Source: Romanomermis culicivorax (lineage: Eukaryota > Nematoda > Enoplea > Mermithida > Mermithidae). From it: a stretch of 64,000 bases of DNA. The notes under the pieces are model-generated. The model saw nothing but the letters and a program-made list of their open reading frames with translations, was not told where the DNA came from and made no database searches. The stretch spans positions 434,001 through 498,000 of the forward strand of contig CAWUHX010000165.1 in the NCBI GenBank assembly GCA_963922205.1. Reading direction: 5' to 3'. Position numbers and translations under genes: made by a program. This document shows positions 12,865 to 22,871 of the stretch, piece after piece (within the stretch, counting starts at the first letter, position 1; each line of letters starts with the position of its first letter).

Positions 12865-15800
12865 TATGTAATGCACTTTTTAAAGTTTTAGTGTTACTGC
12901 TTTGGAATCAAGTATGTTTTGTATAGAAAAATTGTTAAACTACAGCATCATTTCCATTTTTATGACAACTTTTTCTTCTTTTACTCATTTTCCTTCGTCA
13001 TCTTCTCAAGCATTGCTGGGGAGTAAATTCTGCTGGGGATCAGCAAGAATCTGCTGGGCGTCAATTAAAGTCTGCTGGGGATCACACCCCCCAACCTCCC
13101 ACGTGCACGTATGCTGCTGATTATGTGCCCTAGAAGCATATACCCAACAGCACTGCCTTTCAACAAATTTTCAGTTCTAACGACGTAATAATGGCTTTGT
13201 TATTGAAAAGAAACTGAAATCTTGCTGTCATTTGTTTTTATTTTTAGCTAATAGGACATTTTGGCTTGAAGTAACAAAAAATCTGTTGCTCAAAACTTCT
13301 GAAACAATAGTGATTAGTTTCACGAATGATACTTCTGGAAACACCCAACTTGAGAATGCCAAAATGCCGATATGTTTTGAGTAACAAGCCTTTATTTTAT
13401 ATACAATTTCGATGTCAATCCTGATCCTGATCCCGATCGGGATTGACCTGACCTCGGTGTCGATCCTGAGAAAACTTAATCTCGGCCGAACCGCATCACT
13501 ATTACTTCCTTCCGGTTATATAAACGTACAGCTCTGAGTGCGATTATGCATCGAAACAAATTTTACCTTTCGATAAACCATAATTCTGTTCACTTCATCG
13601 ATTAATTTCTCGTTCTCTTGCTTGATTTGCTTTCTACGGAAACTGCTCGATTGTTGACCCGCAGCGATCATTGCGCGTTCGATACTTTCATCAATTTGTT
13701 CACTAGTCTTTTTCCGTTTTTCTTTTTTTTCGTTGTCCGTTTTCTTTTTCTTGTGCATCAATTCCATATTTTCGCGATCTTCATCGGTCGATAAACGTCG
13801 TTTTTTGATTTTCTGGTTCGATTGTGCTCTGGCAGATATAGTTTTTGTTTCATCATCTCTGATCAAGTATTCAATTTTCGGTTGTTTTAGGCATGATTCA
13901 TGTCGTTCTTCTTCGTTTTTAGAGGTGATTGAGGCGAAAAGCCCCAAAGAAGAGCGCTTTTTGGCGTATGACTTGCGAGCTGTTTGGATAAACAACTGCA
14001 ATAGCGGATGATCGATGGAATTGATGAGACGATGACAAATAAGTTTGATCTGAAATTACACGACTTGTGGACAGATAGTATGAATGAATGAAAAGTTAAA
14101 TTCGTATGGGGAAAAAAATTTCGGGGAGCTTTCAACACGGAAAGCTTTACGTATTGTATAATGTTTCATGAACACAGTGGCGGATCCAGAAATTTTTTTT
14201 GAGGGGCGCGATGTTCAAAATTGAGTATTTTTCCAAAAAAAAATTCAAAATTTTTTTCATATTTGCCTATAGGCATACAGAAAAAAATCGGATTTCAAAA
14301 GTTTCGGTGGGCGGCCGCTCCCGCCCCCCCCCCTAAATCCGCACTTGCATGAGCACCATACATTTGACCTCAAATTAAATTTATTCTTAATAAATTCGAA
14401 CAAAACTAAAAAACGGCATAATTTTAGGCTGGAAACAAACAACTAAAATTAAAAAATCGGGTAACCCAACCAAAGAAGATTTCGACAACCAACGTTAAGA
14501 GCTGACATTATCAATATTGATCCTATGCAAAGTGGTAAGTCAATAAGTTGATCGTTTCTGTCACTCAACTAGTCGATCGTTGAACTATAATAAGCATTTC
14601 AGTCTTTGACCAACATATTTAAACATGATAAGTGGAGAACTTTCAATTTTGATGTAAATGTGCATGGACAAAAATCTGTTGTGATAGTCAGCATAATGGC
14701 GCAGAAATTATTAAATTTTAAACTCAGTTTACTTATAAAACATTCCAGAACGTACAGTATAATTTATAATTTTTCTCATTTCGAGAATCTAGCTTCTCTG
14801 GAAAATGTGGTCTCGAAAATTTCAGTACTTTTTTATAAATATTATTGCATTTGTTCGAATTTTGATACGTGAATGAGTGAATGGGGTGGCCATACAATTG
14901 TAGCATATTCAATAGGGTTGTCCCAGGCCCTAGCACTTCGTACTTAGTAATGACAGTCATATTGAAATATTAATTTTTTTGTCTACAATAATCAAACCCT
15001 TTCTAACCTATCAATCAACGCAGTATCATAGCTGACATGAAATGAAAAGAAGAATCATCTTAAAAATTTTTCGACGTGACACATAAAGTATGCACCACTA
15101 GTGACGTATATGTTAATATGTTATATGTCTGCCCCGGCTAAAATGTCTGCCCCGAGACAACCTTAATATTCAAACAACATTTTTGCGCCGTTTTGATTTG
15201 ATCATCCTGTGCCTTGGATTCAGACGCACATGAGCTTGATATCGCCTATATATTATATTATTTAGAAATGATATATCACACAACTTGAATTACAGACTTG
15301 TTATTGAATACTAAATCTTTCGGTGACCTCAGCTTTCGGCCGAAGGTAGAATCGGACCTCCGGTCAACCACCAACCATTAGATTTGGTCTTTTATCACCA
15401 GATCACATGAATTTATGAAACTTACCCAGCTGCATTTGCAACAGACGATGTTTGCATTTGCTGCCGGATACCTGAACTCACTGAGATCAGAGCAGTTGTT
15501 CGAGTTCCTCGGTACTTACAATGCAAAAATTGAAAGTAATGTCAATTTTTAAGCTAAAAATTGCCATTTTGATCGAAAATACGTAAAAAAGTCAAATTCT
15601 TTGTGATGCTTCTCCGCTATATAGAGCCTTTTTATAGAATTTTTAGTTTTTTCGAAAATAGCGATTTCTGCTATTTTCGAGACATTTTCAAGAACAAAAT
15701 TCGCCCTTTTGAACAACTTCTGACCTCTCCATCATTGTTCTATCTATTATTGCTTTAGATGAAAAATATACTGTGTATGTGAATACTTCATGAATCCAAC

Positions 15801-18800
15801 ATATTATGTTCCTTTTACCAATAAAAATTCAAACATCAAAATGCTGAACGTAAGTTTTCAGTTTGATGCATTCTTGCCCGACGATGTCTTCTTACTTTTT
15901 TGCTTCCATATTCACCGGCATGAATTTCTACATCGAATACTCTAATGGCAGATATTTCAGCCAAAACTTTTAATGTCAACGCCATAGTTTTACAGCACAT
16001 TGCGGTCGTAGAATCTTTTTCACATTCACGAACCAGCTAAAATGATGAAATATTCAAGATTAGAATTGTAGTACCCGGCTGCTAAAGCAAGTTAACAATT
16101 TTTTAAATCTAGGGGATGCAATATTCAGAGTGAAATAGAATAATACAACAGACATTTATGAACAGTTTATCTACTTATAACGGAAAACAGTATGATTTAC
16201 AGATTTACTACATTTTATAGGCTTATGATTAACATACGATAATATTTTTGTAACTTACACATAATAAATCGCTTTGATGAGAAATCTTTCTATCATCCAA
16301 AATTTTCAACACGAAGTTTATCCTCTTGAGGGTGTTACTCGAAATTCTATTCGTAACTGGAAAGTAAAATGGAATAAACACAATGAATGAATAGAATTAT
16401 TTTTATCTACTGACTTACAAGCATTCGGTTGTTTCAACACCATTCTGTTTAGACCACTTTGTTTTTCGAAAATGTCGTATTCATCGTTGATGTTATGCTC
16501 AAACGTACGCCATAAAAATCTGGTATTTAAAATTACGTATGTATTCTTTATACGATGTGCAAAGGAACAAATATTCATGTAGGGTCTGCTTTATCAGCCA
16601 TTTGACATATTCACAGCACCTAGATGTGAACGATAGATCAGCTCGGCGTCGGATGGATTGACTTCGGCAGGTTACCTGATGAACTGACATTTGGCGTGAG
16701 AAAGAATCAACTGGCAAGGAAATCAACGCAAAAAAATAAGTCAAAATCAGTCAATAACAGGATTAAACAACCACTGGAGGGTTTTCGAGCTGTCGTACAT
16801 ACCAAGTAATCCGACTGAATTCGCTTTCAAGCTAGTCGTAAAGTTAACCCGAACAGGTGTAGCACTGCGTAACTTCGTAAACATCATTTTGAGGATAAGA
16901 ATTTCAATACAGCACACTTTGTAGTATAGTAGTGCCAGCATCAGTGCGAATTTCGGGAGGGGGTATTGTTTTCGACCAAATTACTATTCTTCCATGACCG
17001 AATCAGAAATTCTATCAATATGGCTACTTTAGATTTCAATTCTTCAAGAACTAAGCTATAATGATGCGTAACTATGTGCTAAAGTCCATGAAATAATCCA
17101 ATTGTAAACTTTTACGTATTCGCGCGAATACATTTATAGATTTTTCCTCATGAATGGATAGCTGATGAGTGAAAAATTGTTACAGAAAAAACGGTAGTAT
17201 TATATTCCGCTTTTGATGAAAATATTCTAGGAATATGGGCCTAGCCATGAATCTTTTTAATGGGTGAATAATATTGTTTAGAATATATTCAATTTACCGG
17301 TGCGTACGTTTTCACTCTTCGAGACGCTCTAAAATTTTCACTCTTCGAGACGCTTTAAAATTTCACTCTTCGAGACGCTCTAAAATTCTCATTTGATGCA
17401 GTGATACGTTTTCAGATCTTTCTTGAAGTGTAAAAGAAGATTATTTAAACACATGATAAGATTAAAGCGCCTTAAAAATTTGAAATTTGGCCTTCTAGAA
17501 AGACTACATCTGGTATTTAGAGCATTGTTCCTGCCTTGCACTGGGATGTATAATTTTTCTTTAATGATTACGTGCTAGAAATATGAAATTTTAGTAGTAT
17601 GGAATGAAATTTCATCTGATCTGACGGAGCTTTCTGGACTTGATGAGAGTCGCTTCCGAAGAGATTTTCAATGAATAATGCTCGTACAAAGACTAAACTT
17701 AATGGGCTTAGGGCCTCTTAAAATGCACCAAAATGCATATTTTTCGCCTTCATGCACTTTCATCTTATCAATAATTATCCCACCGGGGAGCCGCTTTCCC
17801 TCCCTGCCCCATCTCCCTACGCCTTTGTCCATAAGCCATGCTTACCTTTGATGCCTAGTTCTCTTGTCGCTGATAACAACACTTTTCACAGCTTTGGTCA
17901 TTTTCAAGTGATCTAAAACTCGAGCACTCTTTTTAACCGAAAATCCTAAACAATCGGCCAATTCTCGGCATGTCGTCCCGTCTTCTCCGCCGGCTTGCAC
18001 GTACGATGAAAACTGATAGGCGATACCGCGAAATAAATTACGTTTAGAGTAATCTACATCATCTATAAAAGTTGTTAATCGAAAGCTTTCAGACAGCCTG
18101 GTTTAGAACATTTCCGAAAGCTAACTTCGCAAACGCTTTTTCGAATTTAATCAAAATGGTTTTGAAGGGTGTACAACAAAATACCAATTTTCCAAAAAAT
18201 GATCAACATAACACTATGCATAATAATATTCAAGCGATTGCACGAGAAACCAAGATATCTTGAATCCGATTCGATGCTGAGATATAGTTGTCACCAGTTC
18301 AACGTTAGACTCTTACATGCTCACATAACCGAATTTTACTTATTGTATCTATTTACGTTGATCTTCTTTTTCCTCTGCTTCTTCGTCCAGCATTTTGAAG
18401 TCATTTTTCATTTCGTCGTAAATCACATTATCGTTAATTTTATAAGCCAGACGGCGAATAATTTTCGATCGTTTGGGTCTATCATTTCGTTCTTCCAGGC
18501 AAAACTGTGTCATATGTTCTTCTAAATCTATGGAATCTTGCGTCACGTCAATTTTATCGTCTTCGTCAGCGGATAATTCGTCTTCACTCGTCAATACCTT
18601 GATAAGTAAAAAATAGAATTCGCCGCAAGTAAAACTTATGAAAAAGGTTATGATCAATCTCTCAAACTATTCTTTGGAATTCAGCCAATGAAACTTACTA
18701 ACTTCTTGTTTAAATCTTTTCAATTCTTGCAGCTTCTTTTGACATCGAGCGATCATTTCGTTATACTTATCGCTTTCGACTTCCCGCCATACAACATCGA

Positions 18801-21800
18801 TAACATTATTATAATAGCATACAATCCTTTTGAATTTTGGAACGCCGAGAGCCTGAAAACGACGTTAGTTTGAGTGATAGAGATCTCTGAAATGACAAGG
18901 CCAATCGACCACAATAGAACTTTTCTGAAATATGCTAGATCGATAGATTTTCCATCACGAGCTTTTTATGGAGAAAATTTATTATACTGTATAAAACGCG
19001 CAAGCTCACTTCTTTGGCAACGGGAACGAAAGCAGTTTTCTCCGGCTGATGCCACAAAAATCTCAAAAGATCGCATAACATCTTTTGATTACTCGTTTTC
19101 TTAGGTGCTTGATAGAATCGTGTTAATGTCGTTACCGTCCCGCTGACGCCAGACGTTCCCACATCTTTGGTAATAACTAGAGTCTGAAGCATTGAAATTT
19201 AAAAGTTTAAGGACTGGCGTCATGTTACAAACGGAAAGAAGTGTATAAATATTAGTAGTTCAATGGACGCTGATGAAATATTTAACTCTTATAGAATTAT
19301 TATGCCAGACATATTGAACCCCTTTAGGACTACAAAAACGCACTATAAGTTACGCACACATACTGATCCCATTTAACTTAAAAACCGAGAATATACGCCT
19401 ATAAAAAGATTTGAAAATCATTGGTTTTGCCTGCTTTATCGACTATGTTATGCTTTTCCACTACCATATACATCTGCAACAACAAATATTTGGGGACGTC
19501 AATAAATTTTTAGCCACAACTCATAGGCGTAGCGAGAGGGGGGCGGGGGGGCGGCCGCCCCCTCCTTGGACAATCCAAATTTTTTTCGTAAAATGAATAT
19601 CATTTGCGCTTAAGAGCCTATAGGTGCTTACTGCTTTGCTTACCTCAGCTGTCATTTGATTCATTTTAGCATTGGTGTAGATAGGTACTGTATCGATGTC
19701 CATAATTATTTTCAAAGAAAGTTTCGCGAACATAAATTTTTTGTGTACATTTAGCTTGAACATTTTTGTTTCCACATACACGATATACATATTTACTTTT
19801 ACACAGTGACACAACGCTCATAAAAAAATTTTTACTGTCCAATTCAGGTTTAAATAATATTAAATATGAAACGCGGACTAGAATATTTGGTTTTGGACCT
19901 AGGCCAGCGAAAAGAACTGTTGTAAACATTCCTGAAGGTGACTACGAACCCATTCCTTTTACGGACGTAAGTCCGACTGGCATCGCATTACACCTTTTAC
20001 CATTTTTTATTTTAAAAAAATTTCCACCCCCTCCTTAGAAAAATCCTGGCTACGCCCCTGCACAACTTATACTACCTCTGACAGCAAAAAAATAGATAAT
20101 CCATAGGAATTATTTTTTTGGATACTGTAGATTTCAACGAGATATATCAATCGATACCTACATGCTTTCCCCGTTATAGAACAAAAAAATTTCTACTCGT
20201 CTTGAAAAGTCACTAATTGGGATGTGTCCTGTACCTATCATAGTGAGGCCCAAGCCTATAGGCAGGGGGGTTGGGAGCAGGCTTTTTTAGTCATTTTAGG
20301 GGCCTGGGCCCCTAAAAGTTTGGAAATGGCTCCTGAAATTTTAGGTCTAGGAGCCATTTTGGCTCCTAAAATTTTGACTTAATCATATATGTATTATGGT
20401 GAATTGCAGTCATTTTCATTCAATTTTAGATTTAAATTAAGTGTTTTAGAGGTTCTAAAATCAAAAACATCAAAAATTTTCCGGCGTTTCGCGCCGGATC
20501 TCGTTATATAATTTCTCAAATTACTCTATGCACTGTTTTTCTACAAATCAAACTTTCTGGAGAAAAAAATTCTCGACTCGCTTCGCATTTAAAAGATTAT
20601 TTTTTGTGCCTTTAAGAGATCAAAATCTCAATTTTTCTATTTTTTATAACTATTATTTTAAATATGGAGCAGAGTTTAAATTCATGATCATAATGGAGGT
20701 GATTTTCATAAATTTCAAGTTTAGAATTTGTCAAACTTATGAAAGTATGAACATATTTTTTAGTTCGTAAATGATATATATATACATGTTTTCGAACCAT
20801 GTACGTTTATCGAATAAGTTATCCTTAAACTTTTTCTAGCATTTTAGAGTGTCAAAATCTAAAAAGAATTTCGTTGCGTAGCGCCGGAAAGATATAGAAC
20901 ACAGAGAACAATAAGAACAGGATCTGCATTTTCAAAACCCTATACTTTTGAGTCAGAAGGAAATAAACTCAAGTGCTACCTTGGAAAAAGGTTTGTGCAA
21001 AAATAAACGAAATATCGTGTTTTTTGCATAAAAATTTTCTTTGCACAAAGATTTCGCGGCCGATCGTAATACATGTAGAAAGAAACCTCTAACCGAAAAC
21101 GCGAGTTGGAAATCAAATTTTGAACAGTAATTTTTTTGTAAATCGTATCAACTGATTGAATATCTAAATTTAATTATATACTACGTTCTACAGTGTGTTA
21201 CATGCCCGTTTTCCGATATTCTTCAATTAAAAATTTTTGGCTCCCAAAATTTCAATTTGGTCCCTAAAAATTTAGGCCTAGGAGCCATTTGGCTCCTGGT
21301 TTTCAAACCAGAAAAAAAGCCTGGTTGGGGGCCATGCCCCCCGAAATGTTTGAAGTGTTAAAAAAAGGCTAAGGGACCTTTGGTTTTTTTCAAGTTAGGT
21401 CAGAAAAAAGAAAGTCAAGTCAGAAATGCCAAATTTTACAGTAAATTGAATGAAAAAAATCTGTGGCCCTCCCGAAAAAAATTCCAGGCTACAGGCTTGG
21501 TGAGGCCACACGCTTTTTGGTAAGGCTTAAACCCCCTTAACACTCCACGCCGATGTATGCTATGAACTCACACTCTTGTTAATCAAATTTTGTCTCATCA
21601 AAATGGTAAACACGTAAATAATATCCTTGGCCCGGACGCCAAAAGCCTGGAACAAAGGTTTTCTGTTTAGAGAACATTCGCCAAACTGACGGCTCCTGAA
21701 AAGAATAAAATTACAGCTCAAAGAAAGAATGCGTATAAAATTTCAGCGCATTGTACCGTCCAATCCTTTCTAATACAGCGTAATGCATGTTGTTTGTCAT

Positions 21801-22517
21801 ATTCTTCAAAAATTCGTCCACACTCAACGATTGGCCGATTAGTGCTTTGATGCGAAGAATATCCGATGCAACAATCACTAACGTTTCCCCGTACCTAAAA
21901 ATTCGCGGTTTTATACATGTTCTACATGATTATGACAACTGATAGAAAGCTACTTTTCAATAACATATTCCAGATTGGCGTGCAACGGGTCACAATGAAT
22001 AATTTCGGTAACATCGATTCGAGTAAAAAAATCCGCGCACGAGCCCCAAACGCGATCACTTTTGTTATCTTCGGTTTTAATTATATTAACAGGATAAATA
22101 TCTTGATAGTCGATAGTGGAAGTAGCCTAAAACAAAATAGGTGCAAGCATGAAATCGATTTGCATGAATTCCAATGCATACTTCGAACACAGTCGGTCTT
22201 TCGACCGGTAAAACGTAGAATTTGAAATTTTTGTATTGTCGAACGAATTTCCATACATAATTTTTAGTGTGGCAGTCCAAATTCACAGAAAAATTTGGCC
22301 GTTGTTTTAGACGAATCCATAGAGAAGATAGCGTTACGCCTAAAATCAAAGTAATATTTAATCGAGCAAAAAGAGGGAAAAGACATTCAAACGAGAAAAT
22401 GTCACGAATTTTGATTCATTTAACGTTAAAACCGACTCATCACAGCTCATCATCATCCCAATTACCATCTAAGCCTTCCAGCGACACTTCGTCGACAATA
22501 TTTTCCGACAAATTCAT
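1..22517 (-). CDS. GTF3C1: GTF3C1, largest subunit of TFIIIC (TFIIIC220); 3' part beyond the window
   Basis: This is the homologue of the B-box-binding subunit of transcription factor IIIC (human TFIIIC220, yeast tau138), which recruits RNA polymerase III to tRNA genes in the nucleus. I joined 31 exons with GT-AG borders and consistent phase, about 1,561 codons. The human protein has about 2,100, so roughly the last quarter lies left of the window. Start: ATG at 22517, giving MNLSENIVDEVSLEGLDG, which parallels the human N-terminus including DEV-LEGLDG. Family landmarks occur in the expected order: the N-terminal LW-RL segment, the YP/GSC segment, GETLVIVAS, the LERIGR segment, a winged-helix-like block at residues 404-475, VYVDEIGWRRYVPPVP at about 850, and IPDSIL-type motifs near the end. 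Exons are listed in the three block entries below. Nothing recognisable continues the gene in 1-798, so the next exon is presumably outside. Introns range from about 70 bp to 2.6 kb and the large ones carry transposons. Confidence 0.93.
112..281. mobile_element. short hAT-type element, CAGAG family (copy 1)
   Basis: The segment begins CAGAGATCCTCAAGGTCA and ends GGGGTGGTCTG. It shares its body with copies at 27877-28057 (inverted) and at the ends of 56082-57082. The flanks TTGATTAG and TTGAACAG agree at 6 of 8 positions, as for an aged 8-bp duplication. It has no coding potential. Confidence 0.6.
297..540. repeat. fragment related to the 20.3-21.5 kb element
   Basis: The words TCAACTGATTGAATA, GACATTCTTC and TTTTGGCTCCCAAAATTTCA followed by AGGCCTAGGAG recur in the same order at 21145-21290. 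Between them is an AT-rich stretch of degenerate TTAATATTAATGAA repeats (about 322-435). No gene is seen in 1-798 apart from these repeats. Confidence 0.55.
799..11017 (-). CDS. GTF3C1: GTF3C1 exons 16-31 (conserved C-proximal region, cut by the window edge)
   Basis: Exons: 10813-11017, 9741-9829, 8855-9058, 8504-8714, 6627-6716, 6412-6466, 4846-5003, 4702-4785, 4341-4447, 4148-4246, 3975-4091, 2564-2673, 2131-2272, 1798-2015, 1267-1426, about 799-1058. Landmarks: VRLSILHEFVCYWIFHYRG and YVDEIGWRRYVPPVP; ESIPLSLVV; LEEYLKDPIKRHYLLGQLPP; an MLLRAAALVI-to-VVHDTFP segment matching human LLVLCRIASNVLNT-to-DILHATF; SGVEDIKKSVIFN; a YRHYFYHKFH segment matching YYRIFTWRF; and LDISLKLPDSILTIG followed by a KKK and DEEDEDD tail. 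The last donor could be at 799 (AG/GTGAGA) or at 810 (GTTAGT). A possible extra exon at 3599-3729 is listed separately. Confidence 0.9.
2830..3170. repeat. G/C-run element with imperfect inverted ends
   Basis: The ends CATACATGTAACGGGG and CCAATTACGTGTATG are imperfect inverted repeats around G-rich runs. A GGCGAAGCGCCGAG hairpin motif lies at about 3004. It resembles the poly(C)/poly(G) elements at 23.3, 25.6-26.3 and 29.2 kb and lies in GTF3C1 intron 26. Confidence 0.45.
3599..3729 (-). CDS. possible extra or alternative GTF3C1 exon
   Basis: An open segment lies after an AG acceptor and could encode 43 codons, beginning KEFTKQLPVYFIDGADAFTL and ending ARQEELFENRSP before a GT. It falls between exon 26 (3975-4091) and exon 27 (2564-2673), where the human protein has about 30 residues more than the direct join gives. 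Its frame enters in phase 1 and leaves in phase 0. It therefore does not follow the strong GTGAGT donor of exon 26, which is phase 0. It would need a weak alternative donor (GTTTTC) four bases further in, giving phase 1. It could be a real alternative exon, a degenerate duplicate or a transposon fragment. Confidence 0.3.
5073..6396. mobile_element. DNA transposon with GC-rich terminal inverted repeats
   Basis: The left end reads AGGCCCTGTCATACTTCACC and the right end, reverse-complemented, AGGCCCCTGTCATACTTCAC, each followed by a GC-rich tract. The element fills GTF3C1 intron 21 and ends 15 bp from exon 21. A degenerate copy of its left 200 bases lies at about 34284-34490. The terminal sequence resembles that of the elements at 8022 and 47905. 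Repeat-like matter also lies inside it (see 5697-5930). No transposase frame was recognised. Confidence 0.6.
5697..5930. repeat. dispersed repeat, inverted copy of 12888-13125
   Basis: This stretch is the reverse complement, with many differences, of 12888-13125. Shared words include the CACGTG plus poly(G) end, the repeated CAGCAG-TTGCTGACCCC-type motifs and TTGGAATCAAG. Both copies are in GTF3C1 introns. Confidence 0.55.
8022..8379. mobile_element. GC-rich MITE, AGGCCCT/TATACTTC family (copy 1)
   Basis: A 358-bp element with terminal inverted repeats AGGCCCT(A/G)CTATACTTCG plus ACGGCCGGCGCC-like tracts that occur several times inside it in both orientations. A close copy lies at 47905-48283. 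It is in GTF3C1 intron 19 (6717-8503). The rest of that intron holds no feature I can name. Confidence 0.75.
11491..12555 (+). mobile_element. hAT transposon remnant with perfect 8-bp target duplication
   Basis: The ends are TAGGGATGCAACGGGTA and its exact reverse complement, flanked on both sides by ATGGCTGC (11483-11490 and 12556-12563). Near each end, GGGTTCGGGTA is repeated several times. Inside is a decayed hAT transposase fragment, with HIATYLDPCYKNRFFSKNS around 11830-11880 and then SSMEDIAHESGSSSEENT around 12005-12050, interrupted by stops. It lies in GTF3C1 intron 15. Confidence 0.85.
12819..12866. repeat. (TA)n microsatellite
   Basis: About 24 TA dinucleotides, interrupted once near the right end, in GTF3C1 intron 15. 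Confidence 0.95.
12888..13125. repeat. dispersed repeat, inverted copy of 5697-5930
   Basis: See 5697-5930. This copy has four spaced CTGCTGGGG/CTGCTGGGC words (13013-13082) before CACACCCCCCAACCTCCCACG. Confidence 0.55.
13567..16864 (-). CDS. GTF3C1: GTF3C1 exons 10-15 (central region with basic linker)
   Basis: Exons: 16803-16864, 16620-16683, 16419-16519, 16259-16356, 15896-16036, 13567-14049. Exons 10-12 are weakly conserved and were placed by splice phase and open frame. Exons 13-14 read LKRINFVLKILDDRKISHQ and then TTAMCCKTMALTLKVLAEIS, matching the human LIIEAVTNLRLI and [20 protein letters not shown] segments. Exon 15 is the longest (161 codons). It opens with HRLINSIDHPLLQLFIQTAR, matching the human HPSMDQNDPLVRSAIEQ stretch, then runs into a Lys/Glu/Asp-rich stretch that includes several basic clusters (KKRR, HKKKK, KKEKRKK). 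That stretch is probably a flexible, nuclear-targeting linker. Intron 14 (14050-15895) carries a short hAT-type element at 14175-14347. Confidence 0.85.
14175..14347. mobile_element. short hAT-type MITE in GTF3C1 intron 14
   Basis: The ends are CAGTGGCGGATCCAGAAATT and CTAAATCCGCACTTG, imperfect inverted repeats. The flanks CATGAACA and CATGAGCA differ at one of eight positions, as expected of an old 8-bp duplication. It is non-coding. Confidence 0.72.
17304..17392. repeat. tandem repeat, about 28 bp x 3
   Basis: Three consecutive copies of TCACTCTTCGAGACGCTCTA plus an AAAATT spacer, with one C/T difference in the middle copy, in GTF3C1 intron 9. Confidence 0.85.
17846..22517 (-). CDS. GTF3C1: GTF3C1 exons 1-9 (N-terminal region)
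   Basis: Exons in coding order: 22466-22517, 22182-22339, 21954-22126, about 21758-21894, 21572-21695, 19010-19183, 18703-18852, 18357-18597, 17846-18062. Exon 1 encodes the start and LEGLD. Exon 2 begins VTLSSLWIRL and ends VERPTVFE, matching the human LPALWSRL and PRERP stretches. Exon 3 has DIYPVNIIKTEDN and WGSCADFF. Exon 4 has GETLVIVASDILRIKALIGQ. Exon 6 has VTTLTRFYQAPKKTSNQ. Exon 8 is an acidic linker. Exon 9 (residues 404-475) carries GEDGTTCRELADCLGFSVKK, a winged-helix-like block aligned with human [20 protein letters not shown]. All junction phases agree. Exon 4 has a one-base uncertainty in my count of its ends. Intron 5 (19184-21571) is enlarged by two transposons. Confidence 0.9.
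19522..20060. mobile_element. non-autonomous DNA element in GTF3C1 intron 5
   Basis: It begins CATAGGCGTAGCGAG and ends CTGGCTACGCCCCTG, imperfect inverted repeats. CACAACT abuts both sides (7-8 bp duplication). Poly(G) follows the left end. Some open frames occur but none resembles a known protein. Confidence 0.6.
20251..21499. mobile_element. non-autonomous hAT-type element with GTGAGGCC duplication
   Basis: A 1,249-bp element with ends CAAGCCTATAGGC and CTACAGGCTTG (imperfect inverted repeats) and perfect 8-bp flanks GTGAGGCC at 20243-20250 and 21500-21507. It contains GGCTCCTAAAATTT-type repeats, a CCGGCGTTTCGCGCCGG hairpin at about 20480 and a half-hairpin at about 20880. A fragment of the same family is at 297-540. 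Confidence 0.8.
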
Positions 22518-22546
22518 TCCAAATTACGAAGAACCAAATTTAAAAC

Positions 22547-22570
22547 CTAGAGAGGAAAACGTTTTATCAT
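22547..22570 (-). promoter_or_regulatory. short upstream ORF in the presumed GTF3C1 leader
   Basis: An ATG followed by six codons and TAG (MIKRFPL) lies between the tRNA terminator and the GTF3C1 start codon. If the GTF3C1 mRNA begins upstream of it, it would be an upstream ORF ending 29 bases before the main ATG. The mRNA start is unknown. Confidence 0.3.
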
Positions 22571-22612
22571 CGCGAGTTCCACAGGGACTTGAGAGAGAAC
22601 CAAAACGTTTTC

Positions 22613-22685
22613 CGCCTTCGCAGGGGCTCGAACCCTGGACATTCAGGTTAAAAGCCTGACGCTCTACCGACTGAGCTACGAAGGC
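22613..22685 (-). tRNA. tRNA-Lys (anticodon UUU)
   Basis: A complete cloverleaf. The 7-bp acceptor stem is GCCTTCG paired with CGAAGGC. The D arm is GCTC-AGTCGGTA-GAGC. The anticodon stem is TCAGG/CCTGA around the loop CTTTTAA, so the anticodon is UUU (lysine). The variable loop is ATGTC and the T arm is CAGGG-TTCGAGC-CCCTG. The A box (TAGCTCAGTCGG) and B box (GGTTCGAGCCC) needed by TFIIIC are present. A T4 terminator lies eight bases past the gene, at 22602-22605. There is no intron. The GTF3C1 start codon is 95 bp downstream on the same strand. Confidence 0.93.
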
Positions 22686-22871
22686 ACACGGGATGTGGTC
22701 TTCGTCCTTTAACCTTTCACCATAAATAAGCAAAGAAGCATATTTGAACAACATGAAACGAAAAAAAACAAAAACAAAAAAAAACCAAACAACGTGAAAA
22801 AATTCGAAAATAAACATAAAACCTAAAACAAAAAATCACATATATAACTAATGAGGTAGCAATCTTGGAGT

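Noticed and set aside
12819..12866. TA-rich tract as a promoter
   Set aside because: It is a plain (TA)n microsatellite inside an intron with no downstream gene start.
13733..14011. 92-codon plus-strand open frame
   Set aside because: It is antisense to GTF3C1 exon 15, which has the conserved family sequence and splice signals.
15420..15540. Possible GTF3C1 exon between exons 14 and 15
   Set aside because: Exons 14 and 15 join in phase and match the human sequence without a gap; the candidate matched nothing.
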